Shown here in pieces: positions 9,138 through 18,002 of a DNA stretch of 46,972 bases. The stretch covers positions 1 to 46,972 of the forward strand of contig DATGTE010000032.1 of the NCBI GenBank assembly GCA_035301985.1, given 5' to 3'. Under the pieces are notes generated by a model. It worked only from the letters and a program-made list of their open reading frames with translations. It was not told where the DNA came from and made no database searches. The stretch comes from DASUXY01 sp035301985 (lineage in GTDB: Bacteria; Bacillota; Bacilli; Bacillales; Amphibacillaceae). A program made the translations under genes and the position numbers. Every line of letters begins with the position of its first letter. The stretch's first letter is position 1.

Positions 9138-9626
9138 TTAATTTTGTAAAAAGGTATCTGGCATGACGACGCCCACGACTTCTCCTTTGGCACAAAGTTT
9201 GTCTTCTGCAAATACTTCTGTCGTCACTTTCCATCGTTTCGGGTGAATTTCTTCGATGGTTCCAATCGCTTGTAAAGGAACGCCAAGCGGTGTTGGTTTA
9301 ACAAAATCTACTTTTAAGGAAGCGGTTACAAATCGTGGCGGTTCCACACCATCTCCAGGTTCATGGCCATTTTTCCGGTGTAATGCGAGCGATGCCGAAC
9401 CTGTTCCGTGACAGTCGATCAGCGAGGCGATGAGACCACCATAAACAAATCCAGGCAGTGCCGTATGTTCAGAGCGAGGTTGATAAATTGTAATGGTTTG
9501 GTCAGTTTTGTCGACGTTCCATCCAGTTCGGAAGTGGTTTCCACTTTCATGTAAGCGTCCGCATCCGTAACACCAAGAAAAATCTTTTGGATACTCATCT
9601 TGAATCGCATGTTTTACTTCTTGCAT
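9138..9626 (-). CDS. PaaI-family hotdog-fold acyl-CoA thioesterase
   Basis: 162 residues. CYGCGRLHESGNHFR near residue 19 and GFVYGGLIASLIDCHG near 59 are the N-terminal Cys-x-x-Cys and catalytic helix motifs of the PaaI/4HBT hotdog thioesterases. These hydrolyse acyl-CoA thioesters as tetramers in the cytoplasm. The substrate cannot be told from the sequence. It lies 180 bases upstream of ric on the same strand but ric has its own promoter. An extended -10, TGGTATAAT on the minus strand at 9684-9676, is the likely promoter. It may work with the crotonase-like gene that diverges from it. Confidence 0.85.
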   Translation of the reverse strand: MQEVKHAIQDEYPKDFSWCYGCGRLHESGNHFRTGWNVDKTDQTITIYQPRSEHTALPGFVYGGLIASLIDCHGTGSASLALHRKNGHEPGDGVEPPRFVTASLKVDFVKPTPLGVPLQAIGTIEEIHPKRWKVTTEVFAEDKLCAKGEVVGVVMPDTFLQN

Positions 9627-9675
9627 CTTTTATCCCTACCTTTTCAAAAAAAGATGTTGATTTATGTTGCTTTTT

Positions 9676-9684
9676 ATTATACCA
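9676..9684 (-). promoter_or_regulatory. Extended -10 promoter element for the thioesterase gene
   Basis: Minus-strand TGGTATAAT (9684-9676) is a perfect TGN-TATAAT extended -10 element 50 bases upstream of the thioesterase start. No good -35 was seen, as is common for extended -10 promoters. Confidence 0.5.
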
Positions 9685-9746
9685 TGATTTTTACATTTTA
9701 CATTAGTAATACTTTATGGTTTTTTCTAAAAAATCCGATGACTTGG

Positions 9747-9776
9747 TTGCATCATTCCTCATACATTTGATATATT
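9747..9776 (+). promoter_or_regulatory. Possible sigma-A promoter for the crotonase gene
   Basis: TTGCAT (9747-9752), 18-base spacer, TATATT (9771-9776), about 60 bases before the start codon. The match is moderate. Confidence 0.4.
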
Positions 9777-9834
9777 ATTGTTACTATTTCGTTATTTGTG
9801 AGAAGAAACAGTTTTCATTCAAAGGGGGAATCAT

Positions 9835-10602
9835 ATGGAGCTTGTATCGTATCGGAGAAATGAACAAATCGGGTATATCACTTTGGAAAACAAACAAGAA
9901 CTCAATGCATTATCTATGAAATTACTTTTAGAGCTAAACGATTTGTTACAAGATATAGCAGATGCTAGAGAAGTGAAAGTTGTTATCATCGAAGGATTAC
10001 CAAAGGTGTTTAGTGCAGGGCATAATTTACGAGAAATCCAAGCGAAAACAGAAGATGAAGTGTTACAGCTTTTTAACGTTTGTCAGGATGTCATGCGAAC
10101 GATTCGCGACATACCCCAACTCGTCATTTCTAAGGTCCAAGGTGTAGCCGTCGCTGCAGGGTGTCAATTAGTCGCGATTAGTGATTTAGCGATTGCTAGC
10201 GAGGATGCTCGCTTTGGTACACCCGGCATTAATAGTGGACTGTTTTGTAGTACCCCGGGTGTCTTTTTAAGTCGGAATATCGGCCGGAAAAAGGCAGTCG
10301 AGTTGTTATTTACAGGCAATTTAATGTCAGCACAGGAGGCACTACAAGCGGGATTACTGAATCGAGTTGTTCCTGCACATCAACTTGATGAAGAAACCGA
10401 TAAGTTCGCAAAAGAAGTGACGAAACAAAGCTTAAATATTATAGAAATTGGGAAGAAACAGTTTTATGAACAAATCAATATGCAGGATTTCGCAGCCCTC
10501 CAATGTGCGACAGAGGTGATTGCTGAAAATAGCAAACATCCTGATGCTGTTGAAGGGATTCAAGCATTTTTTGATAAACGAACTCCCGCATGGACAGATT
10601 GA
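9835..10602 (+). CDS. Enoyl-CoA hydratase/isomerase family protein (ECHDC3-like)
   Basis: 255 residues of the crotonase superfamily. FSAGHNLREI near residue 58 and GVAVAAGCQLVA near 102 form the two halves of the oxyanion hole. PGINSGLFCSTPGV near 130 replaces the usual Glu-containing catalytic segment and is characteristic of the ECHDC3 subgroup, whose reaction is not well defined. The start has a strong AAGGGGGA site. It stands alone between the divergent thioesterase and the gabT region and may handle an acyl-CoA linked to either. Superfamily is certain; substrate unknown. Confidence 0.87.
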   Translation: MELVSYRRNEQIGYITLENKQELNALSMKLLLELNDLLQDIADAREVKVVIIEGLPKVFSAGHNLREIQAKTEDEVLQLFNVCQDVMRTIRDIPQLVISKVQGVAVAAGCQLVAISDLAIASEDARFGTPGINSGLFCSTPGVFLSRNIGRKKAVELLFTGNLMSAQEALQAGLLNRVVPAHQLDEETDKFAKEVTKQSLNIIEIGKKQFYEQINMQDFAALQCATEVIAENSKHPDAVEGIQAFFDKRTPAWTD

Positions 10603-10874
10603 TTGCTGTGGAAGGAGAACGTCCGGATTCATAAGCACATTGATTATGTAATCTTTTATAAGCCGATAAAAAAATGAAAACGAAATAAATAGACATCTTA
10701 TGATGAATGCTGTCAAATCTATTCGACTTTGTTTGAGAAGCAGAGCAACACGTAGATTTCGAGCCAGTTTATTTGAGTAAATGACCGTACGTCTATGTCG
10801 TATGTTATTTGTTATTTGCTCATGATAACTGGTTTTTTTATTGATATATGGATCATTTTTAGGAGGGGTTTTTA
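10603..10874. other. Intergenic region upstream of gabT
   Basis: This stretch holds no convincing gene. No T-tailed terminator and no clear -35/-10 pair was found. A tandem TTATTTG repeat lies at about 10804-10818. The AGGAGGGG ribosome site of gabT ends it. Confidence 0.4.
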
Positions 10875-12206
10875 ATGAAAAACTTACAAGCAAAAGGAAA
10901 AACAAAAACAGAAGAGCTTCAAGAGCGCCGTGATAAGGCGGTTGCTAGAGGTCCTTATCATGTAACGGGACTCTATGTTGAGTCAGCGGACGGAGCAGTC
11001 ATTAAAGACGTCGAAGGAAAGGAGTATATAGACTTTGCCGGTGGCATTGGCATTCAAAATGTTGGACATAACCACCCGAAAGTCGTTCAAGCTATCCAAG
11101 AACAAGTTGAAAGATTCATTCATACGTGTTTTCACGTAGCTCCCTATGAAAGTTACATACAATTAGCGGAAAGACTGAATGACGCTACACCTGGTGATTT
11201 TGCAAAGAAAACAATGTTTGTCAACAGTGGTTCTGAGGCCGTTGAAAACGCCATCAAAATGGCTCGAAAGTATACAGGAAAATCAGGAATTATCGTGTTT
11301 GAGCGTGCCTATCATGGGCGAACGTTATTAACGATGGATTTAACGAGCAAAGTGATGCCTTATAAAAAAGGATTCGGTCCGTTTACGAATGAAGTCTATC
11401 GATTGCCATATCCGTATTACTACCGAAGTGATGATCGATTGAGTTCTGATGAAGTAGATGAAATCATTTTAGAGAGATTAAAAGACTTCTTTATTTCCGA
11501 GGCATCACCTGAAGATATTGGAGCGGTCATCATTGAACCGGTTCAAGGGGAGGGTGGATTTGTAGTCCCATCTAAACGCTTCATGCAAGGATTGAAAAAA
11601 ATCTGTGAAGACAATCATATCGTGTTCATTGCCGATGAAATTCAAACAGGCTTCTGTCGAACAGGAAAATTATTTGCGATGGAACATTTCGGTGTCGAGC
11701 CTGATCTCGTTACGATGTCGAAGTCAATCGCAGGTGGGATGCCACTGAGCGCTGTGACCGGTCGTGCCGAAATTGTCGATGCACCTGAAGTGGGGCAGAT
11801 CGGTGGTACCTTTGCTGGAAGTCCTGTTGCCTGTGCAGCTGGTTTAGCAGTACTCGATGTGATTGAAGAGGAAAATATTGTTGAGAGAAGTGCGTGGATG
11901 GGTGAAAAAATTCAATCGACATTCCGTAAATGGCAAGAGAAATATGATGTTATCGGAGATGTACGTGGTCTCGGTCCGATGTGTGCTATTGAACTCGTCA
12001 AGGATCGAGAAACGAAAGAGCCTGCAGCCGATTTAACGGCAGCCGTCGTTAATGAATCGTGGCAACATGGGTTAATTTCATTAAGTGCGGGCTTATACTC
12101 AAATGTACTTCGCTTTTTACCACCCATTACGATGGATGAGAAAACATTAGATCTCGGATTGACCATTTTAGAAAAAGTCATTCAAGAAGAGGCAAAGAAG
12201 ATATAA
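10875..12206 (+). CDS. gabT: 4-aminobutyrate / 5-aminovalerate aminotransferase (GabT/DavT type)
   Basis: 443 residues, class III PLP aminotransferase. NSGSEAVENAIKMARKYTGK near 116 binds the PLP phosphate, EPVQGEGG near 222 holds the substrate-gating Glu, IADEIQTGF near 255 carries the PLP-ring Asp, and the Schiff-base lysine is in TMSKSIAGG near 282. GABA transaminases also accept 5-aminovalerate, giving glutarate semialdehyde. The csiD and lhgO genes downstream make a 5-aminovalerate to glutarate route likely. The ATG has AGGAGGGG nearby, and the aldehyde dehydrogenase follows after 17 bases. A paralogue lies at 28005-29363. Confidence 0.9.
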   Translation: MKNLQAKGKTKTEELQERRDKAVARGPYHVTGLYVESADGAVIKDVEGKEYIDFAGGIGIQNVGHNHPKVVQAIQEQVERFIHTCFHVAPYESYIQLAERLNDATPGDFAKKTMFVNSGSEAVENAIKMARKYTGKSGIIVFERAYHGRTLLTMDLTSKVMPYKKGFGPFTNEVYRLPYPYYYRSDDRLSSDEVDEIILERLKDFFISEASPEDIGAVIIEPVQGEGGFVVPSKRFMQGLKKICEDNHIVFIADEIQTGFCRTGKLFAMEHFGVEPDLVTMSKSIAGGMPLSAVTGRAEIVDAPEVGQIGGTFAGSPVACAAGLAVLDVIEEENIVERSAWMGEKIQSTFRKWQEKYDVIGDVRGLGPMCAIELVKDRETKEPAADLTAAVVNESWQHGLISLSAGLYSNVLRFLPPITMDEKTLDLGLTILEKVIQEEAKKI

Positions 12207-12223
12207 TTATGGGAGGAGATCAT

Positions 12224-13672
12224 ATGAATCGTTATTTTAATTTTATTAACGGAAAGTGGACGGAATCTGACTCGAACAAACAACACGAACATTTCAATCC
12301 TGCGAATCCATCAGAATGCATTGGGATGACTGAAGATTCGACAGTTGACGATAGTAAGCAAGCAGTAGAGGCTGCAGTAGCCGCTTCTCGTTCTTGGAAA
12401 ACAACTTCCTCGGTGGCGCGTGGTGAAATTTTACAAAAAGCAGCTACCATTTTAGAGGAACGAGCAGATGATCTTGCACGAACAGCTACGAAAGAGATGG
12501 GAAAACGATTTGTGGAAACAAAAGGAGAAGCGATTCGTGGGGCAAGCATTTTAAGATATTATGCCCAAGAGGGTTATCGTAAATCCGGTGAAGTGCTCCC
12601 ATCTGCTAATCAAGGGAGCACATTGCTTAGTGTTCGTGTCCCGGTTGGTGTCGTAGCAGCGATTACACCGTGGAATTTTCCGATTGCGATTCCGATTTGG
12701 AAGCTAGCTCCTGCTCTTGTATACGGTAACACCGTTGTTTGGAAACCATCGCGAGAAGCAGGAATTACTGCCACAAAAATAGCCCAAGTGTTTGCAGATG
12801 CAGGTCTTCCTCATGGAGTTTTGAACCTCGTCAATGGAAGCGGTTCGGTAATTGGCGATGCGTTGACGACTCACGAAGATATCGATGCTGTAACATTTAC
12901 GGGTTCAAATGCCGTCGGTCAAACAATCGCTCAACAAGCTACAGCAAACGGTAAAAAATTTCAACTCGAACTCGGAGGTAAAAACCCAGCCGTTGTCCTA
13001 GAGGATGCAAATCTTGATCTAGCTGCACGGTTAGTCGTGGATGGAGCGATGAAACAAACAGGTCAACGATGTACGGCGACAAGTCGAACTTATGTGGAAG
13101 CATCGGTTCACGATGCGTTTGTAGAAAAGGTGATTGCATACGCTAAACAAATAAATATTGGTGATGGTCTAGAGGATGGAGTCACCATGGGCCCTGTAGC
13201 TTCAAAACGTCAATTTGAAACCGTGACGGGTTATATTGAACAGGGCGTTTCTGAAGGGGCAAATCTCGTCTACGGCGGGGGTCGTGTGGACAAAGATGGA
13301 GGCTATTTCATCGAGCCGACCGTATTTAGTAATGCAACACAAGAGATGACAATTGTCCAAGAGGAAATTTTCGGCCCTGTCGTAGCGATTATGAAGGTCG
13401 AAAACTATGAAGAAGCACTTGAAAAAGCAAATGATACAATTTATGGATTAAGTGCAGCCATCTTTACACAAAGTCTGGAAAAAGCTTTTCACTTTATGGA
13501 ACATAGTGAAGTCGGAATGGTTCAAGTAAATGGTGAAACAGGAGGCGCTGAACCCCAAGCCCCATTCGGGGGAATCAAAGCTTCTGGTGCAGGTGCAAAA
13601 GAACAAGGCCAGGCCGCACAAGAATTTTTTACCGAATATAAAACGATGACAATCCATCCATTTGCAAAGTAA
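12224..13672 (+). CDS. NAD(P)-dependent aldehyde dehydrogenase (glutarate/succinate semialdehyde type)
   Basis: 482 residues. Substrate tunnel Asn in ITPWNFPIAIP near 154, coenzyme Lys in VWKPS near 177, catalytic Glu in LELGGKNP near 253, and catalytic Cys in GQRCTATSR near 288. The GQRCTATSR and AEPQAPFGGIKASG motifs resemble alpha-ketoglutarate semialdehyde dehydrogenases (B. subtilis YcbD type) more than classic GabD, which has GQTC. From its position behind gabT it should oxidise glutarate or succinate semialdehyde. The ATG at 12224 follows GGGAGGAG; an upstream in-frame ATG at 12209 precedes that site and was not used. Confidence 0.88.
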   Translation: MNRYFNFINGKWTESDSNKQHEHFNPANPSECIGMTEDSTVDDSKQAVEAAVAASRSWKTTSSVARGEILQKAATILEERADDLARTATKEMGKRFVETKGEAIRGASILRYYAQEGYRKSGEVLPSANQGSTLLSVRVPVGVVAAITPWNFPIAIPIWKLAPALVYGNTVVWKPSREAGITATKIAQVFADAGLPHGVLNLVNGSGSVIGDALTTHEDIDAVTFTGSNAVGQTIAQQATANGKKFQLELGGKNPAVVLEDANLDLAARLVVDGAMKQTGQRCTATSRTYVEASVHDAFVEKVIAYAKQINIGDGLEDGVTMGPVASKRQFETVTGYIEQGVSEGANLVYGGGRVDKDGGYFIEPTVFSNATQEMTIVQEEIFGPVVAIMKVENYEEALEKANDTIYGLSAAIFTQSLEKAFHFMEHSEVGMVQVNGETGGAEPQAPFGGIKASGAGAKEQGQAAQEFFTEYKTMTIHPFAK

Positions 13673-13678
13673 AAGTGT

Positions 13679-13704
13679 GGCGGAAGGATGATCATCTTTC
13701 CGCC
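13679..13704 (+). terminator. Hairpin after the aldehyde dehydrogenase gene
   Basis: GGCGGAAGGATGA (13679-13691) and TCATCTTTCCGCC (13692-13704) form a 26-base nearly perfect palindrome with one G-U. No U-run follows, so it may be a weak terminator or an RNA-stabilising stem. The rest of the gap to 13949 shows no gene; a small CGGA-TCCC-TCCG stem lies near 13860. Confidence 0.5.
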
Positions 13705-13949
13705 TCATTACAACATTTACAACGATTCTATAGTAGAAAATCCATTCATTTTTTATCGTTTTATATGTTAACCAAAGATGGCCTATTCACTTTATCAAAT
13801 AAGGACTAGCCATTTAAGGAGAAATCGTGTTTCCACAATGGATTGAAATACCACATGTAGCGGATCCCTCCGTTGCACATACACGATGACTTTTTTAAAA
13901 TTTTAGAATATCCTGTCTTGATTAACTGACGAAGGAGAGATTCATTTAT

Positions 13950-15356
13950 ATGCAGCAAGATCCAAACATGAGAAAAGTTTTAACACGATTAGATGTATTA
14001 TTTTTAGCGTTCGGAGCCATGATTGGCTGGGGTTGGGTTGTTCTATCCGGTACATGGGTAATCGAAGCGGGAACAATCGGCGCGATGATTGCTTTTGTAA
14101 TCGGGGGTGTGCTCGTCGTTTTTGTTGGACTAACCTATGCAGAGCTTGCTTCGGCAATGCCAACAACTGGTGGTGCACTGATTTATGTTTTACGTGGAAT
14201 CGGTCCCCGTGCTTCTTTTATCGCTTCATGGGCACTTGCCCTTGGTTATATATCCGTTGTTGCCTTTGAAGCAGTCGCCCTTCCAACTGTGCTCGAATAT
14301 ATTTTCCCGAATTATAAAGTAGGTTATATGTATACGGTTAACGGTTATGAAGTGTATGCTTCGTGGGCACTTGTCGGGATCATCGGGTCAATTTTTGTAA
14401 CCATTGTCAACTATATCGGTGTGAAATTCGCTGCCTTTTTACAAATGGTGTTGACGATTATCATAACAATCATCGGTTTATTACTTATTTTTGGTGCTTC
14501 ATTCAATGGTAGTATTGTCAATGCGGAGCCGTTTTTAGCCAATGGTTGGATTGGTATCGTTACGGTAGCAATTATGACCCCGTTTATGTTCGTCGGTTTT
14601 GATGTCATCCCACAAACAGCAGAAGAAATGAATATGCCACCGAAATCGATTGGAAAAATTTTAATTTTATCCGTAGCATTTTCCGTACTTTGGTATATCG
14701 CGATTATTTTTGCTGTTGGATTTGGGTTAGATCGGACGACGATGATTCAATCTACACTCCCGACTGCAGATGCGATGGCATCCGTCTTTAATAATGATAT
14801 GTTTGCCATTGTTTTAATTCTCGGTGGGATTGCGGGTATTATAACGAGCTGGAATGCTTTTATTATCGGTGGAAGTCGAATTTTGTATGCAATGGCGGAG
14901 AAAAAGATGATTCCAGCCTGGTTCGGCAAGCTTCACCCGAAGTATGGTACCCCCACACGCTCCATCCTATTCATTGGTTTATTGTCAACGCTCAGTCCGT
15001 TATTAGGACGCCCGATGCTCGTATGGCTCGTTGACGCAGGTGGTTTAGCTGTTGTGATTGCTTATTTATTCGTGGCAATTGCCTTCGTAAGATTGCGAAA
15101 ATCGGCACCGGATATGAGCCGTCCGTTTCGAGCTGGGAAGTCAAGTATCGTCGGGTGGATTGCGATTATACTGAGCTTCTTCTTTATTTCTTTATACCTA
15201 CCTAAAATGCCAGCAGCCTTGTCTTGGCCATATGAATGGTTGATGTTTGCAGGTTGGTGGATTATCGGTTTTACAATGATGTTTATGATGAGAAAAAATT
15301 ATACAAAACAACACTATATAATGGCTGAACAGAAGGATGATCAACTCGTCAGCTAA
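13950..15356 (+). CDS. APC-family amino acid permease
   Basis: 468 residues with about 12 hydrophobic segments. TM1 holds FGAMIGWGWVVLSGTW, the broken-helix substrate-binding Gly-rich motif of the APC superfamily. PTTGGALIYVLRGIGP lies before TM3, and the 5+5 repeat is visible. The C-terminus is short and charged. Position between the aminotransferase pair and the lhgO/csiD genes suggests import of 5-aminovalerate, GABA or a related omega-amino acid, the role GabP has in the E. coli cluster. Substrate is inferred from context only. GAAGGAGAGA stands 9 bases before the ATG. Confidence 0.87.
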   Translation: MQQDPNMRKVLTRLDVLFLAFGAMIGWGWVVLSGTWVIEAGTIGAMIAFVIGGVLVVFVGLTYAELASAMPTTGGALIYVLRGIGPRASFIASWALALGYISVVAFEAVALPTVLEYIFPNYKVGYMYTVNGYEVYASWALVGIIGSIFVTIVNYIGVKFAAFLQMVLTIIITIIGLLLIFGASFNGSIVNAEPFLANGWIGIVTVAIMTPFMFVGFDVIPQTAEEMNMPPKSIGKILILSVAFSVLWYIAIIFAVGFGLDRTTMIQSTLPTADAMASVFNNDMFAIVLILGGIAGIITSWNAFIIGGSRILYAMAEKKMIPAWFGKLHPKYGTPTRSILFIGLLSTLSPLLGRPMLVWLVDAGGLAVVIAYLFVAIAFVRLRKSAPDMSRPFRAGKSSIVGWIAIILSFFFISLYLPKMPAALSWPYEWLMFAGWWIIGFTMMFMMRKNYTKQHYIMAEQKDDQLVS

Positions 15357-15485
15357 TGGTAATGTATCCAAACTATTTCAGATTGGATTCAATTTTTTAT
15401 AAAATTAACGAAAAATACAGTTTGAATGCGTTTTATATGTATGATAAACTCAAAATTGTATCCAAAGTTAACAGAGGTGGATTGT

Positions 15486-16166
15486 TTGAAAGACAATGTA
15501 GCAACAAAGCAATCAACAATTGTAAATCGCGTTACAAAACATCTTCGACAGGCGATTTTAGATGGAACGTTACGAGCAAATGAGCGGCTCATTCAAGAAG
15601 AATGGGCAGAGCGACTTAATGTAAGTCGGATGCCCGTTCGTGAGGCGCTTACCCAATTAGAAATGGAAGGGTTAGTTGAGATCATTCCCCATAAGGGAGC
15701 AATCGCAACACCGATTACGCCAGATGACATTGAAGAAATCTACTATACTCGTGCCCTATTAGAAGGTTTAGCCGTTGAAAAATCACTACCCTATCTAACA
15801 GAGAATGATCATCGGAAATTGGAAAAGATTTTAGTAAGAATGGAGGAGCTTGAACTATCTGATGAAACGAACGATGAATATATTCAATTGAATTTATCAT
15901 TTCATCAAACCCTTAGGAGTGGATGTCCTTGGCCACGTGTATTGAAAATGGTAGAAAACCTTGGCATTTCACCAATTGCTCCTAGCTTATTGATTGATTA
16001 CTATCAAGAAACACAGCGTGAGCACCGGTTAATTTATGAATCGGTGTTACGTGGAGACCCAAAAGAACTAAAGGCAATCGTGGAATATCATATTTTTCGA
16101 ACAAAAAATAATTTAATACAACATATGGACCGTTTACAAACAACTAGATCAACATCCGTAGAATAG
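15486..16166 (+). CDS. GntR/FadR-family regulator (CsiR-like by context)
   Basis: About 226 residues. The N-terminal winged helix (residues 14-75, with IQEEWAERLNVSRMPVREAL) is followed by an all-helical FCD ligand-binding domain (residues 80-210) with metal-ligand-type histidines, such as LSFHQTL and EYHIFRTKNN. A TTG at 15486 follows AGAGGTGG (15473-15480) and gives the usual FadR-family length; the reading frame extends back to 15426 without a ribosome site. In E. coli the equivalent regulator CsiR represses the csiD operon and responds to glutarate. The same role is a reasonable inference. Confidence 0.83.
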   Translation: MKDNVATKQSTIVNRVTKHLRQAILDGTLRANERLIQEEWAERLNVSRMPVREALTQLEMEGLVEIIPHKGAIATPITPDDIEEIYYTRALLEGLAVEKSLPYLTENDHRKLEKILVRMEELELSDETNDEYIQLNLSFHQTLRSGCPWPRVLKMVENLGISPIAPSLLIDYYQETQREHRLIYESVLRGDPKELKAIVEYHIFRTKNNLIQHMDRLQTTRSTSVE

Positions 16167-16200
16167 AAAAATAGGGTCACAAAAGGAGATGGAGTTAAAG

Positions 16201-17424
16201 ATGTATGATTTTGCGATTATTGGCGGTGGAATTGTAGGACTATCGACGGGAGTTGCATTGTGTGAGCGTTATCCACAGGCAAAAATCGTCGTTATAGAAA
16301 AAGAAAAGGAAGTGGCCATGCATCAAACAGGAAACAATAGTGGTGTCATTCATTCGGGAATTTACTACAAACCAGGGAGTTTTAAAGCTCGTTTTGCGAA
16401 GCGAGGAAGTCAATCAATCAAACAATTTTGCGAAAAATATGATGTTGACTATGATATATGTGGAAAAGTGATAGTTGCTACAACAGAAGAAGAACGACCA
16501 CTTCTAAATGATTTGTATGAACGGGGTTTGGCAAACGGTTTAGCGATTGAAAAAATGGATGCTGAAGCATTAAAAGAAATTGAACCACATGTCGCTGGGG
16601 TCGAAGCGATTCGTGTTCCACAAGCGGGGATTGTCAACTATCGGCAAGTGAGTGAAAAATTTGCTGATATCATCCGTGAACATGGCGGGGAAATTTTGTT
16701 ACAAACAGAAGTTGAAGATGTGCATGAAGCAGATGATTATGTTCATCTCGACACGAATCAAACGACGATTAAAGCGCGATTGGCCATCAACTGTGGGGGA
16801 CTCCATAGTGATCGCATTGCGTTAGCAGCAGGATATCAAACAGATATGAAAATCGTCCCTTTTCGTGGAGAATATTATAAGTTAAAACGAGAAAAACGAC
16901 ATCTCGTGAAACATTTAATTTATCCCGTTCCGAATCCGAAATTCCCATTTTTAGGTGTTCATTTTACGCGGATGATTGACGGAGAAATTGAGGCAGGACC
17001 GAATGCGGTTCTCGGATTTAAGCGGGAAGGGTATAAGAAAAGCGATTTCAGTCCTCGTGACTTAACGGAAACACTTACGTATCCAGGGTTTTGGAAGTTA
17101 GCTAGTAAGTTTATGAAAGAGGGAATTGAAGAATATGTTCGCTCATTTAGTAAATCTCAATTTACGAAAAGCTTACAAGCACTGATACCTGAGATTGAAG
17201 AAGATGACTTAATTCCTTCTCCAGCTGGGGTCCGAGCACAAGCGTTGAAGAGTAACGGTGAAATGGTTGATGATTTCTTTATTGTCAAAGGAAAGCGAAC
17301 TGTTCATGTGTGTAACGCACCTTCTCCAGCTGCAACTGCTTCTATTGAGATTGGTAAAGAAGTCGTCCGAAGAATTCCTGAGCAAACGCATTTACTAGAT
17401 AATCAAATAAAAACCATGTCATAA
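16201..17424 (+). CDS. lhgO: L-2-hydroxyglutarate oxidase/dehydrogenase LhgO
   Basis: 407 residues, FAD-dependent DAO-family enzyme. The Rossmann motif is IIGGGIVGLSTG (Gly8, Gly10, Gly13). HQTGNNSGVIHSGIYYKPGS near 45 is the highly conserved LhgO/L2HGDH flavin-binding stretch. NCGGLHSDRIA near 196 and the C-terminal PSPAATASIEIG motif complete the fold. It oxidises L-2-hydroxyglutarate to 2-oxoglutarate, passing electrons to the quinone pool. Together with CsiD it regenerates the 2-oxoglutarate that CsiD uses. The ATG at 16189 abuts AAAAGGAG, so the ATG at 16201 (served also by GGAG at 16191-16194) is preferred. DUF3870 gene follows after 21 bases. Confidence 0.95.
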   Translation: MYDFAIIGGGIVGLSTGVALCERYPQAKIVVIEKEKEVAMHQTGNNSGVIHSGIYYKPGSFKARFAKRGSQSIKQFCEKYDVDYDICGKVIVATTEEERPLLNDLYERGLANGLAIEKMDAEALKEIEPHVAGVEAIRVPQAGIVNYRQVSEKFADIIREHGGEILLQTEVEDVHEADDYVHLDTNQTTIKARLAINCGGLHSDRIALAAGYQTDMKIVPFRGEYYKLKREKRHLVKHLIYPVPNPKFPFLGVHFTRMIDGEIEAGPNAVLGFKREGYKKSDFSPRDLTETLTYPGFWKLASKFMKEGIEEYVRSFSKSQFTKSLQALIPEIEEDDLIPSPAGVRAQALKSNGEMVDDFFIVKGKRTVHVCNAPSPAATASIEIGKEVVRRIPEQTHLLDNQIKTMS

Positions 17425-17445
17425 AAAAACAGGAGGTTACGAACG

Positions 17446-17787
17446 ATGAATAAAAACACGATGTTTATTGCTGGTCATGCCCGTCTTCCACAAGGAATGG
17501 CAGCCAAAAGTATTTTCGGAACGTTAACGATTACAGCGGAGGTCGACCGGAGATATGGAGTTATTTTAGAGGCTACCGTAACACTTGCTACAGAACACGG
17601 CAGTAACTTTATAAGTCGCTTATTAAGAGGAACGAGTTTAAACGATGGGGTAGATGAGCAAGTTGCAGCGATTAAACATCACTATCGAGGAAAGGCGGCC
17701 AATGCTCTGATCGCTGCTCTGAAAGATCTAGGTCTTCATTTTCAACAAAATCGTGAGTCAGCAAAAGAAAACTCAATTGAAAACTAA
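17446..17787 (+). CDS. DUF3870-family protein of unknown function
   Basis: 113 residues. FIAGHARLPQGMAAKSIFGT near the start, an ATHTLATE-like motif (TVTLATEHGSNF) in the middle and the C-terminal HYRGKAANALIAALKDL match what I know of DUF3870. No signal peptide or membrane segment. The CxxC-less, compact alpha/beta look suggests a small enzyme or metabolite-binding protein. It lies 21 bases behind lhgO with AGGAGG, surely co-transcribed, and just before the csiD promoter. Family assignment is from recalled motifs; the function is unknown. Confidence 0.75.
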   Translation: MNKNTMFIAGHARLPQGMAAKSIFGTLTITAEVDRRYGVILEATVTLATEHGSNFISRLLRGTSLNDGVDEQVAAIKHHYRGKAANALIAALKDLGLHFQQNRESAKENSIEN

Positions 17788-17817
17788 CAAATGATTATTT
17801 TTAGTAAAAATAGTTTT
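17780..17817 (+). promoter_or_regulatory. Nested inverted repeats just upstream of the csiD promoter
   Basis: AAAACTA (17780-17786) pairs with TAGTTTT (17811-17817). Inside lies the palindrome ATTTTTAGTAAAAAT (17797-17811). It overlaps the stop codon of the DUF3870 gene and ends 5 bases before the csiD -35. It could be an operator for the FadR-type regulator or a weak A+T-rich terminator. Confidence 0.4.
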
Positions 17818-17821
17818 AATA

Positions 17822-17850
17822 TTGACATTTACAAAATACGCTGTTATAAT
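17822..17850 (+). promoter_or_regulatory. Consensus sigma-A promoter of csiD
   Basis: TTGACA (17822-17827), 17-base spacer, TATAAT (17845-17850): a perfect consensus match. Transcription would start near 17857, leaving a leader of about 248 bases before the csiD ATG. Confidence 0.88.
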
Positions 17851-18002
17851 ACAGATAATCATAAATTTAACGAATATTCGCCTTTTGAAAATAACCTTTT
17901 CAAAAATCGTGAATAGTATACCGTAGAAACTAGAAAATCACATCTTAACAACTGCAATATTTACTGTGACTCTATTTGCGTGGAGCGGTGAAGTGAATAT
18001 CG

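Noticed and set aside
10432..10905. 157-codon minus-strand frame between the crotonase gene and gabT
   Set aside because: Overlaps the end of the crotonase gene and the gabT start on the other strand; low-complexity composition and no ribosome site.
15356..15583. 75-codon plus-strand frame behind the APC permease
   Set aside because: Overlaps the regulator gene in another frame and lacks a ribosome site and protein-like composition.
17963..17980. TGTGACTC half-site in the csiD leader considered as an Fnr/Crp box
   Set aside because: Only the left half matches, and it lies downstream of the transcription start.
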